From Chitinophaga pinensis (GTDB lineage: Bacteria; Bacteroidota; Bacteroidia; Chitinophagales; Chitinophagaceae): DNA of 43,457 nt. The position numbers and the translations under genes are program-made. The notes under the pieces are model-generated. The model searched no databases and was not told where the DNA came from. It saw only the letters and a program-made list of their open reading frames with translations. Location: assembly GCA_945878115.1 (NCBI GenBank), contig CAMDVD010000030.1, positions 1 through 43,457 of the forward strand. Direction: 5' to 3'. How positions within the stretch are numbered: position 1 is the first letter of the stretch; each line of letters begins with the position of its first letter. Shown here piece after piece: positions 28,574 through 36,428 of this stretch.

Positions 28574-28792
28574 ATGGGTAAACAGCCACTGATAAAACAA
28601 GACGGTGTTATTACCGAAGCCTTGAGTAATGCGATGTTCAGGGTTCGTCTTGAAAACGGTCACGAGGTAATTTCTACCATTTCTGGAAAGATGAGAATGC
28701 ACTACATTCGAATTCTACCAGGGGATAAAGTTGGTATAGAAATGAGCCCATATGATTTGACAAGAGGAAGAATTATTTTACGCTATAAATAA
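28574..28792 (+). CDS. infA: Translation initiation factor IF-1
   Basis: A 72-residue single S1/OB-fold protein that occupies the ribosomal A site during initiation. The family core is '[57 protein letters not shown]'. The length is standard. It begins the alpha operon here, 8 nt ahead of rpmJ. The usual upstream partners secY and map are absent. Instead the gyrA-TPR pair precedes it. Confidence 0.98.
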   Translation: MGKQPLIKQDGVITEALSNAMFRVRLENGHEVISTISGKMRMHYIRILPGDKVGIEMSPYDLTRGRIILRYK

Positions 28793-28800
28793 ATTATAAA

Positions 28801-28917
28801 ATGAAAGTAAGAGCCGCGATTAAAAAAAGAAGTGCTGATTGTAAAATTGTACGCAGAAAAGGAGTATTATTTATTATCAATAAAAAGAATCCTAGATTTA
28901 AACAACGTCAAGGATAA
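28801..28917 (+). CDS. rpmJ: 50S ribosomal protein L36
   Basis: A 38-residue frame, ATG 28801 to TAA 28917, starts [20 protein letters not shown] and ends NPRFKQRQG, the standard L36 length and pattern. Only one of the four zinc-binding residues (Cys14) is left, so this is a zinc-free (C-minus) form. It lies between infA and rpsM, its conserved place in the alpha operon. Confidence 0.96.
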   Translation: MKVRAAIKKRSADCKIVRRKGVLFIINKKNPRFKQRQG

Positions 28918-28997
28918 ATTAAAACGAATGTTGATCTTTAAATTAAGAAACACATTCATGACATAAACAAAAAAATTAAAATTCATAATTTAAAAAA

Positions 28998-29378
28998 ATG
29001 GCTCGTATATCCGGTATTGATTTACCAAAAAACAAAAGAGGCGAAATAGGACTTACTTATATTTATGGTATTGGTCGCTCCACTGCACAAGATATTTTAG
29101 ATAAAGCAAATATTGATGTTAATAAAAAAGTAAAAGATTGGAATGATGATGAACAAACTTCCATTCGTAATATTATTACAGGCGAGTATAAAGTAGAAGG
29201 TCAATTGCGCTCTGAAGTACAAATGAGTATCAAACGATTGTTGGATATTGCTTGCTATCGTGGCTTGCGTCATCGTAAAGGACTTCCGCTTCGTGGTCAA
29301 CGAACTCGTACCAATGCACGTACTCGTAAAGGACGTCGTAAGACAGTTGCTGGAAAGAAAAAAGTAGCTAAAAAATAA
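28998..29378 (+). CDS. rpsM: 30S ribosomal protein S13
   Basis: A 126-residue small-subunit head protein contacting tRNA and 16S rRNA. The start '[25 protein letters not shown]' and the C-terminal '[35 protein letters not shown]' are diagnostic. The 80-nt gap after rpmJ has no clear terminator. It is followed after 35 nt by rpsK. Confidence 0.98.
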   Translation: MARISGIDLPKNKRGEIGLTYIYGIGRSTAQDILDKANIDVNKKVKDWNDDEQTSIRNIITGEYKVEGQLRSEVQMSIKRLLDIACYRGLRHRKGLPLRGQRTRTNARTRKGRRKTVAGKKKVAKK

Positions 29379-29413
29379 TATCTAAATCTAATTAATTAAA
29401 GAATTTTAATACA

Positions 29414-29818
29414 ATGGCAAAAACACAACAACCTAGTGCTAAAGCAGCCGCAAAAAAACGTGTAGTTAAGATTGATACACACGGAGATGTGCATGTTACA
29501 GCAAGTTTTAATAATATCATTATCGTGTATACCAATAAACAAGGACAAGTTATTTCATGGAGTAGTGCTGGTAAAATGGGCTTTAGAGGTAGTAAGAAAA
29601 ATACACCTTATGCAGCTCAATTGGCTTCAGCAGATGCTGGAAAAGTAGCCTTCGATGCTGGTATGAAAAAGGCAGATGTGTTTGTAAAAGGACCTGGTTC
29701 TGGACGCGAAAGTGCTATACGCTCTGTTTCAACTTCTGGAATAGAAGTTACTTCCATTTTTGATGTAACACCTTTACCTCACAATGGTTGTCGTCCTCCT
29801 AAAAAGAGAAGAGTTTAA
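29414..29818 (+). CDS. rpsK: 30S ribosomal protein S11
   Basis: A 134-residue platform protein of the 30S subunit. It contains '[37 protein letters not shown]', '[12 protein letters not shown]' and the C-terminal '[16 protein letters not shown]', all S11 signatures. The N-terminus has a short Bacteroidota-type Lys/Ala extension. A terminator-like hairpin lies in the 90-nt gap to rpsD. Confidence 0.98.
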   Translation: MAKTQQPSAKAAAKKRVVKIDTHGDVHVTASFNNIIIVYTNKQGQVISWSSAGKMGFRGSKKNTPYAAQLASADAGKVAFDAGMKKADVFVKGPGSGRESAIRSVSTSGIEVTSIFDVTPLPHNGCRPPKKRRV

Positions 29819-29837
29819 TCTATACTATTTTTCATCG

Positions 29838-29885
29838 CCGATTAAAATCTAAATTAGGATTTTATATGAGTTTAATCGGTTTTTA
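29838..29885 (+). promoter_or_regulatory. Hairpin plus T-run between rpsK and rpsD
   Basis: The arms CCGATTAAA (29838-29846) and TTTAATCGG (29871-29879) are perfectly complementary. They enclose a nested AATC/GATT stem and are followed by T residues at 29880-29885. The structure ends about 23 nt before the rpsD ATG. It could weaken transcription, act as an attenuator, or be a binding site for S4, the known repressor of this operon in other phyla. Confidence 0.55.
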
Positions 29886-29908
29886 ATCATTAAAATCCAC
29901 ACAATACA

Positions 29909-30514
29909 ATGGCAAGATATACAGGACCAAAAACAAAAATTTGTCGAATTTTCGGAGAACCAATTTTAGGTAATGGTAAATACCTTACTAAAAATAGTAA
30001 CCCTCCTGGACAACATGGAGCAAACCGCAAGCGTAAGCAATTGAGTGAATATGCTACTCAGCTCCGTGAAAAACAAAAAGCAAAATATACTTATGGTGTA
30101 TTAGAGCGTAGATTCAGAAATACATTCGAAGAAGCTGCTCGATTAAAAGGAGTAACTGGTGAAAACTTAATTCGTTTATTAGAAGCTCGTTTGGATAATA
30201 CAGTTTACCGCTTAGGTTTAGCAAATTCTCGTCCAGCTGCACGTCAGTTGGTGAGTCATAAACATATCACTCTAAATGGTGAAGTTTGTAACATTCCTTC
30301 GGCTTTATTGAAGTCTGGCGATGTAATCGGTATTAAACCAAAAACTGCAGCCAATGGTGCAGTAACAGTTAATTTCAGAGGCAAAGACCCTAAAATTAAT
30401 TGGCTTGAATGGAGTGAAAAAGATATGCAAGGAACTTACCTTGCTCACCCGGAGCGTGAAAACGTTCCAGAAAATATCAAAGAACAACTTATTGTAGAAT
30501 TGTATTCTAAATAA
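29909..30514 (+). CDS. rpsD: 30S ribosomal protein S4
   Basis: A 201-residue primary 16S rRNA-binding protein and assembly initiator. It starts 'ARYTGPKTKICRIFGEPILG' and has an S4 RNA-binding domain at about residues 93-155 (RLDNTVYRLGLANSRPAARQLVSHKHITLNG). The C-terminal 'PENIKEQLIVELYSK' is standard. S4 is a translational repressor of its own operon in E. coli and of rpsD in Bacillus, which is relevant to the hairpin just upstream. rpoA follows after 58 nt. Confidence 0.98.
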   Translation: MARYTGPKTKICRIFGEPILGNGKYLTKNSNPPGQHGANRKRKQLSEYATQLREKQKAKYTYGVLERRFRNTFEEAARLKGVTGENLIRLLEARLDNTVYRLGLANSRPAARQLVSHKHITLNGEVCNIPSALLKSGDVIGIKPKTAANGAVTVNFRGKDPKINWLEWSEKDMQGTYLAHPERENVPENIKEQLIVELYSK

Positions 30515-30572
30515 TAGTTCGCTCCGCATTGAATACATTATCATTTTTCTAATCTTAAAATAACATAAGTTA

Positions 30573-31568
30573 ATGGCAATTTTAAATTTCCAAAAACCAG
30601 ACAAAATAGTTCTTCAGAAAGCAACTGAATTCGAAGGAATATTTGAATTCAGACCATTAGAGCCTGGGTTCGGCGTCACAGTAGGTAATGCTCTTCGTAG
30701 AGTATTATTGAGTTCACTTGAAGGATACGCGATTAGTGGAATCAAAGTGGAAGGTGTTGACCATGAATTTACAACTATCAAGGGAGTAACGGAAGACATC
30801 ACAGAATTAATTCTTAATTTGAAACAAGTTCGTTTTAAGAAGAAAATGGAAGGCGAAATTTCACAAGAGAAAATTGAAGTTTCTATCAAAGGAAAGGAAC
30901 AATTTACAGCAGCCATGATTGGCGATGTTACGAATAGCTTTGAAATTACAAATCCAGATTTAGTCATTTGTAATATGAATGCTAGTACTGCATTTAAAAT
31001 TGAATTAAGTGTTATCAAAGGTCGTGGTTATATTCCTGCTGATGATAATAAATCTAGAGAATTCGCAACTGGCTGGATTGCAACAGATAGCATTTTTACA
31101 CCAATCAAAAATGTAAAATATGCAATCGAAAATACAAGGGTTGAACAAAGAACAGATTTCGAAAAATTAATTCTTGAAGTTAGTACAGATGGTACTATTC
31201 ATCCTGAAGACGCTGTAAAGCAAGCTTCACGTATCATGATTCAACACTTGATGTTGATCACAGATGAGAATATTACATTCGATACTGGAGTTTCTGAAAA
31301 GCATGATGTAGTGGATGAACAAACTTTAAAATTACGTCAGATATTGAAAACACCTTTGGAAGATTTAGATTTATCTGTACGTGCATTCAATTGTTTGAAA
31401 GCTGCAAAAATTAATAGTTTGAGCGAATTAGTTCAATATGAACAAGATGAATTGATGAAGTTTAGAAACTTTGGTCAAAAATCACTTTCTGAAATTGAAC
31501 AAGTATTAATCGATAGAGGTCTTGGATTCGGAATGGACCTTTCAAAAATAAATTTAGACGATCTTTAA
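30573..31568 (+). CDS. rpoA: RNA polymerase alpha subunit
   Basis: A 331-residue subunit. The N-terminal assembly domain has 'FEFRPLEPGFGVTVGNALRRVLLSSLEGYAI', and the C-terminal domain from about residue 260 has 'LDLSVRAFNCLKAAKINSLSELV' and 'FGQKSLSEIEQVLIDRGL', the helix-hairpin-helix that binds DNA and activators. The length is normal. It lies between rpsD and rplQ as in nearly all bacteria. Confidence 0.98.
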   Translation: MAILNFQKPDKIVLQKATEFEGIFEFRPLEPGFGVTVGNALRRVLLSSLEGYAISGIKVEGVDHEFTTIKGVTEDITELILNLKQVRFKKKMEGEISQEKIEVSIKGKEQFTAAMIGDVTNSFEITNPDLVICNMNASTAFKIELSVIKGRGYIPADDNKSREFATGWIATDSIFTPIKNVKYAIENTRVEQRTDFEKLILEVSTDGTIHPEDAVKQASRIMIQHLMLITDENITFDTGVSEKHDVVDEQTLKLRQILKTPLEDLDLSVRAFNCLKAAKINSLSELVQYEQDELMKFRNFGQKSLSEIEQVLIDRGLGFGMDLSKINLDDL

Positions 31569-31596
31569 TAACGGATTCCCGTAAAAAAATAATACC

Positions 31597-32139
31597 ATGA
31601 GACACGGTGTAAAAATAAATCATTTAGGTCGCAAGACTCCACACAGAAAGGCATTACTACGAAATTTAGTATGTCAATTGATACAACATAAACGTATTGT
31701 AACTACTTTAGCTAAAGCAAAAGCTTTACGTGTATTTGTTGAACCACTTTTAACAAAATCCAAAGAGGATACTACGCATCAACGTAGAGTTATTTTTAGC
31801 TACTTGCAAGATAAAGAAGCATTAAAAGAATTATTTGGAACTGTATCTATGAAGATAGCTAATCGTCCAGGTGGTTATTGCCGAATTATCAAATTAGATC
31901 GCCGTATTGGTGATGCTGCAGATATGGCTATGATTGAATTGGTTGATTTCAATGACATTTATAACCCGAATGCAACTGTAGGCGAAGAGAAGAAAAAAGT
32001 TCGTCGTAGCCGTGCTAAGAAAGTGGAAACTACGAAAGTAGAAGCCCCGAAAGCAGAAGCACCTTCAGAAGTTGAAAATACCGTAGTGGATGAAACTCCT
32101 ACTGCTGAAGCAGGTGATGATACAGCAGTAACAGAATAA
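31597..32139 (+). CDS. rplQ: 50S ribosomal protein L17
   Basis: A 180-residue protein. The first 120 residues are canonical L17 ([20 protein letters not shown], '[23 protein letters not shown]', '[24 protein letters not shown]'). A further 60 residues, first Lys/Arg-rich and then Ala/Glu/Val-rich, form a low-complexity tail. Such extended L17 tails are common in Bacteroidota. It is the last gene of the operon and is followed by a terminator 22 nt after the stop. Confidence 0.97.
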   Translation: MRHGVKINHLGRKTPHRKALLRNLVCQLIQHKRIVTTLAKAKALRVFVEPLLTKSKEDTTHQRRVIFSYLQDKEALKELFGTVSMKIANRPGGYCRIIKLDRRIGDAADMAMIELVDFNDIYNPNATVGEEKKKVRRSRAKKVETTKVEAPKAEAPSEVENTVVDETPTAEAGDDTAVTE

Positions 32140-32160
32140 TTATTCTTTAAATTACTATAA

Positions 32161-32194
32161 AAAAAAGTCGGCTATATGCTGACTTTTTTGTTTT
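32161..32194 (+). terminator. Intrinsic terminator of the alpha operon
   Basis: The arms AAAAAAGTCGGC (32161-32172) and GCTGACTTTTTT (32178-32189) pair with a single G-T and a 5-nt TATAT loop. A T-rich tail follows. It starts 22 nt after the rplQ stop. Confidence 0.88.
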
Positions 32195-32532
32195 TACTAT
32201 ATTTGATAGCAAGATTAATTGTAGAATGAGGATTATTTCGGTGGCACTCACTTCATGCATGTAAATATCTGTATATGGTTCTGCTCAAAGCAACAGTATC
32301 TTGGCTTTCCGTTCTTACGTTGTTACAATGCACTTGCAACTTAATCTCATTACTTTTAACCAATAGCGACTTTAGCTGCAGGTTTAATCTTTTCGCAAAC
32401 AAAAATGAAAGATTATTTATTACCATTTCGGCAAATAGCAAATGATCTATAGAAGGGCTTCATGGAGTTTCTTAATGGTAATTTAAGCCAAACTAATAGT
32501 CAGATAATTAGTTTTTAAAGCATTTTATTAGC
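32195..32532. other. Convergent intergenic region without recognisable gene
   Basis: About 340 nt lie between the alpha operon terminator and the hairpin behind the minus-strand amidohydrolase gene. Only short frames without family resemblance occur (the longest about 62 codons on the minus strand). No RNA gene or repeat was seen. Confidence 0.5.
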
Positions 32533-32563
32533 ATAATCTACATTATTTAATATAGTAGATTAT
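32533..32563 (-). terminator. Hairpin behind the amidohydrolase gene
   Basis: A perfect 9-bp inverted repeat (ATAATCTAC at 32533-32541, GTAGATTAT at 32555-32563) with a 13-nt loop starts about 10 nt beyond the stop codon of the minus-strand gene. It is AT-rich and the U-run is poor, so it may be a weak terminator or a 3' stabiliser. Confidence 0.45.
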
Positions 32564-32572
32564 TTTAGATTA

Positions 32573-35500
32573 CTAATCATCTCCATGGCTACCTTCTAGC
32601 GTATTAGTTCCTTCATGGTAATGAAATGCTTCCGAACTTTTATTCAACTCCCAAAAGAAACGTCCTCGGGTATGATTATTATTGCCGATTTCATTCATCG
32701 TTTCTGCATTATAAAGACGACCATTTATCATAGTGTATTGAATGAACTCTGTATTACGTATATCATCCAATGGGTTCTTATCCATTACTAATAAATCTGC
32801 AAGCTTACCTACTTCTAGAGAACCAATATAATCGTCCAAACCAAGGCTGATAGCCGGATTTATGGTAGCCGTTTTTAAAGCTTCTAAATTAGTCATACCG
32901 CCTTGTTGCATCATCCATATTTCCCATTGAGCGCCAATACCTTGTATTTGACCATGACCGCCTATATTAATAATTACGCCTGCATCATTTAGCTTCTTCA
33001 TACTTTTTGAAACAAGGATATGTCCGTTTTCATATTCCTCTTCGGGTAGCATAGTGCGAAAGCGACTTCTTGTATCAATAATAGCTCGTGGTGTAAAACG
33101 TAATAGTCTTTCTTTTTCCCACACATTAGTATGCTGATACCAATAAAATTCTCCATTTGGGGCACCATAGCAAACAATTAAAGTTGGTGTCATTGCTGTC
33201 TTCGATTTCTTACATAAATTTATCACATCATTATATAAAGTGGCTACTGGCATGTTATGTTCAATAGTAGTATGACCATCGAAAATCATTCCCAGATTAT
33301 GGTAAAAAAATGAACCACCTTCTGGCACTACTTCAATTTGTTGTTCACGCGCTGCTTGTATAATCATTTGATTTTGTTCACGTCTGGGCTGATTATAACT
33401 TTTAACGCTAAAAGCTCCATAAGCGCTAGTTCTTCGGATGGCACTTCTTGCATCATCGATGGAATTAATCACTGCTTTAAAATCGCCATCTGCACCATAT
33501 AGTATAGTACCTGTAGAAAATACACGAGGTCCAGTCATTTTACCTGACTTTATTAATTCACTTTGTGCAAATACAAATTCACTATTTGCCGATGGATCAT
33601 GCATCGTTGTTACGCCGTAAGCAAGATTGACATAATATGGCCAGTGTTTTTGTGGTGTGATGCCTGATCGGAAGTGAATGCCGTGTGCATGTGCATCAAT
33701 AAAACCAGGTGTGATCGTTTTCCCTTTACAATCTATTTCCTTCGCACCTGTTGGAATTTTTATCTCTGATGATTTGCCAACTGCTGTTATTTTATTTCCT
33801 TCAACTAACAGTGATCCATCCTCAATGATTTCGTTTTCATTCATGGTAATGATTCTTGCATGGGTAAAGGCAATGATACCTTCTGGCTTGTCTGCGTCAA
33901 CCACAAGATTAATCGATATACCTTTTGCAGGTTCTTTGAAAAGTGAATCAGGTTTATTGGCAATAAATTCAAAGCAATCATCCAAATGAATAGAATAGTA
34001 CTGATCTCCTAAGGTGTAATGGATTGTTTTGCTTTCAGTGCTCCAATGCAGATTGATTCCAGCATCCTTCGAAATTTTCTTTACTGGTATAGAACCTGAT
34101 TCTGCATTTAAATCTATGGTTTTACCAATGCTCGGAAATGCTGCAAGATATACTTGATGTAAATCTACAAAACCAACCCAATTGTCATCTGGCGACACCC
34201 GAAACTGGCTACCATAGGTACTTTTGAAAATAACGCGCTCATCATTGCCATCTATTTTGCAACTGCTCAATGAATTTCCAGATTGAAAATAAATGCGGTC
34301 GCCAGTATGATTAAAACGTGGTGATGAACCATGGTCCAATACCAATTTGTTATGTAAACCAGTGGACGTCATGGTATAAATACCCGGATTTACGGTGTAA
34401 TTATATCCAAGAATTTCATTGCCTTCTTCTTTTTCATACACAATCGTATTCCCATCGGTAGAGTAGGATGGGGCTCGGTAAATTCCTTTTTCGGTTGAAA
34501 TGGTTTCGGGCTGTGCATCTACTTTATTGAAATCAAGTTTACAAATACGACTTGTCGTAGTATCATTCCAAGTTGTAAATAAAAGGCTATTTCCGTCAGG
34601 AGAAAAAGAAGGATCAAATTCAAAATCAGCACCATTCGTCAATCTTGTTGGTTTGCCATTAGGTAATTTCTTTTTCCATAAATAGCCCACCGCATTGAAT
34701 ACAAGATATTGTCCATCTGGTGAAGTAGTTGCTTGTCGTATAACTTTAGGAGAAAAAGTATCTTCATTGATATCTTGTTTAAAGCGCAAGGCATCGGCAA
34801 TTTTATTTTTTACAAGACAAGTAAATGGAATAATGCTCGCTTGATTCGTGGTATTGATATCCACTTTCATTATTTTTCCTTTACTCCAAATTGCGACAGA
34901 TTGATCATCGGGCATCCATGAAAAACCTGTGTATACACCAAAGGTTGTCCATGCTTCTTCAAGGTCTTTACTTAATTGATCATATACCGGCCACTCTTCG
35001 CCTGTTTGTATATTTCGCAGATATAAAACAGTTTTGGTTCTTATCCTTTTTATAAAGGCTAATGTTTTTCCATCATGGGAAATTTGCGGGCGAAATGCGC
35101 CACCAGGGCCGCCAGTCACTTGTTCAGTAATACCTTTTTCTCGATCAAATCTTTTAATCACAAATATCTGATTGTTTGGATCTTTATTGTACTGAAAAAA
35201 TCCACCTGGGTACATATCTTCACTATAATAAATATAGCGTCCATCACTGCTGCAGCTAGGTTCATTCAAATCTTGTTGGTCATTTTTTCTGGATGTAAGT
35301 TGTAATCCTTCACCGCCCGAAAGATGATAAATCCAGAGCTCGCCAGCACCTAATGAACGATGAGATGTAAAGTGTTTTCGGGCAATAATATAATTGCCAT
35401 CAGGTGTCCAAACGGCATTGTTCAATAGCCTAAAATTCTCTTTTGTAATTTGCCTGGCATGGCTACCATCTTTATCCATCACCCAAATATTATCGCCTCC

Positions 35501-35809
35501 GCCAGCATCAGATGTAAATAAGATATGCTTGCCATCTGGACTAAATCGTGGTTGCACTTCCATGGCTAAACCACTTCTTAAGCAAGTAGTTTTTCCACCT
35601 TCTATAGGCATTACATAAATATCGCCCAATAAATCAAATGCTATTTCTTTCCCGTCGGGCGAAACGTCTACATTCATCCAAGTACCTTCATCTACAGTAA
35701 ATGAAAATTCTTTGTAAGGACCTTTGGGATTATTGACATCCCATTTTTTTTTGTCTTGAGCAAATACGTGCGTTGACAACAGAGCAAGAATAATAAATGT
35801 ATACTTCAT
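32573..35809 (-). CDS. Secreted TolB-propeller/amidohydrolase fusion protein
   Basis: A 1078-residue protein from the ATG at 35809, giving a signal peptide (MKYTFIILALLSTHVFAQ). Longer in-frame starts at 35830 (ATG) and 35842 (TTG) are less likely. Residues about 30-620 hold many WD40-like/TolB propeller blades ('FSPDGKHILFTSDAGG', 'WTPDGNYIIARK', 'FSPDGNSLLFTTWND'). The rest is a metal-dependent amidohydrolase: 'GKTITPGFIDAHAHGIHF' with the metal-binding HxH, 'TIEHNMP' with a further His, 'GHGQIQGIGAQWE', and the closing 'GSLEVGKLADLLVMDKNPL'. This domain pair is recurrent in Bacteroidota and Proteobacteria secreted hydrolases. Substrate unknown, possibly peptides or cyclic amides. There is no T9SS tail, so it is probably periplasmic. 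It is transcribed alone. Confidence 0.9.
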   Translation of the reverse strand: MKYTFIILALLSTHVFAQDKKKWDVNNPKGPYKEFSFTVDEGTWMNVDVSPDGKEIAFDLLGDIYVMPIEGGKTTCLRSGLAMEVQPRFSPDGKHILFTSDAGGGDNIWVMDKDGSHARQITKENFRLLNNAVWTPDGNYIIARKHFTSHRSLGAGELWIYHLSGGEGLQLTSRKNDQQDLNEPSCSSDGRYIYYSEDMYPGGFFQYNKDPNNQIFVIKRFDREKGITEQVTGGPGGAFRPQISHDGKTLAFIKRIRTKTVLYLRNIQTGEEWPVYDQLSKDLEEAWTTFGVYTGFSWMPDDQSVAIWSKGKIMKVDINTTNQASIIPFTCLVKNKIADALRFKQDINEDTFSPKVIRQATTSPDGQYLVFNAVGYLWKKKLPNGKPTRLTNGADFEFDPSFSPDGNSLLFTTWNDTTTSRICKLDFNKVDAQPETISTEKGIYRAPSYSTDGNTIVYEKEEGNEILGYNYTVNPGIYTMTSTGLHNKLVLDHGSSPRFNHTGDRIYFQSGNSLSSCKIDGNDERVIFKSTYGSQFRVSPDDNWVGFVDLHQVYLAAFPSIGKTIDLNAESGSIPVKKISKDAGINLHWSTESKTIHYTLGDQYYSIHLDDCFEFIANKPDSLFKEPAKGISINLVVDADKPEGIIAFTHARIITMNENEIIEDGSLLVEGNKITAVGKSSEIKIPTGAKEIDCKGKTITPGFIDAHAHGIHFRSGITPQKHWPYYVNLAYGVTTMHDPSANSEFVFAQSELIKSGKMTGPRVFSTGTILYGADGDFKAVINSIDDARSAIRRTSAYGAFSVKSYNQPRREQNQMIIQAAREQQIEVVPEGGSFFYHNLGMIFDGHTTIEHNMPVATLYNDVINLCKKSKTAMTPTLIVCYGAPNGEFYWYQHTNVWEKERLLRFTPRAIIDTRSRFRTMLPEEEYENGHILVSKSMKKLNDAGVIINIGGHGQIQGIGAQWEIWMMQQGGMTNLEALKTATINPAISLGLDDYIGSLEVGKLADLLVMDKNPLDDIRNTEFIQYTMINGRLYNAETMNEIGNNNHTRGRFFWELNKSSEAFHYHEGTNTLEGSHGDD

Positions 35810-36014
35810 GAATAAATAAAATTTGGGCATGAAGATAGTCAAATGAAAGTGATAAGTATAATAAAGCGGTATTGTCTTATTCTGCTTATTTGGATGTGGG
35901 GTAAAATTGGATAAAGCAATTTGAACACTGACACAGTAAACTAATTGTTGGTGATAACACCAACAATGGCGGAATTGAGACCAATGATATAGAGGAACTG
36001 CGATACTTCTTAGA
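35810..36014. other. Divergent intergenic segment with a perfect dyad
   Basis: There is no gene in this stretch. A perfect 10-bp inverted repeat, ATTGTTGGTG (35944-35953) and CACCAACAAT (35958-35967), surrounds ATAA. No T-run follows, so an operator or a short RNA hairpin is more likely than a terminator. Confidence 0.5.
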
Positions 36015-36312
36015 TCTTCGGGTCTTCTTCTCTATGTCATCCCGAAGCTTAGATAAAATAGGACCTTCTAGCCAAGGCTTGTAAATCTTATTTGCCCCTT
36101 CAAATTCCTGTAATTTGTGGCATACTTACAATGAGAATTTAAGGCTGAAATTGTTGAGCATACAGCTCTTCGACATGTTCTCTGCGGCATCCCGAAGTTA
36201 AGATAAAATTGGTTCTCCGAACCAAGGCTAGTAAAGCTTATTTACTCTCTTGAAATTCCTGAAATAGGTTGCATACTTCCCCATGCTATTCTTAGCTGAA
36301 ATTGTTGGGCAT
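36015..36312. repeat. Imperfect tandem duplication of about 147 bp
   Basis: Unit 1 (36015-36161) and unit 2 (36167-36312) share, in order, 'catcccgaag', 'taagataaaat'-like text, 'ccaaggct-gtaaa-cttattt', 'aaattcctg', 'gcatactt' and 'gctgaaattgttg-gcat'. The period is about 150-152 bp. Similarity is clearly high but not perfect. No conserved reading frame is evident. It precedes the AAA+ regulator gene. Confidence 0.75.
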
Positions 36313-36400
36313 TATTTATTGGATAATTTACTAGTTCCATTCGTCTTTTTTATTTCATCTTATTTAATAAACTTGTGTGACAAAATTGGGCGCAGTTCTG

Positions 36401-36408
36401 TAACTTTG
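36401..36408 (+). promoter_or_regulatory. -7 element TAACTTTG ahead of the AAA+ regulator
   Basis: TAACTTTG is a full match to TAnnTTTG, 20 nt before the ATG at 36429. The nearest TTG triplets lie at 12 or 25 nt spacing, so no proper -33 is seen. Confidence 0.45.
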
Positions 36409-36428
36409 GCACTTAATTATTTTTATTC

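Noticed and set aside
32253-32441. 62-codon minus-strand frame between rplQ and the amidohydrolase gene
   Set aside because: No recognisable domain and no gene-like context. Treated as chance.
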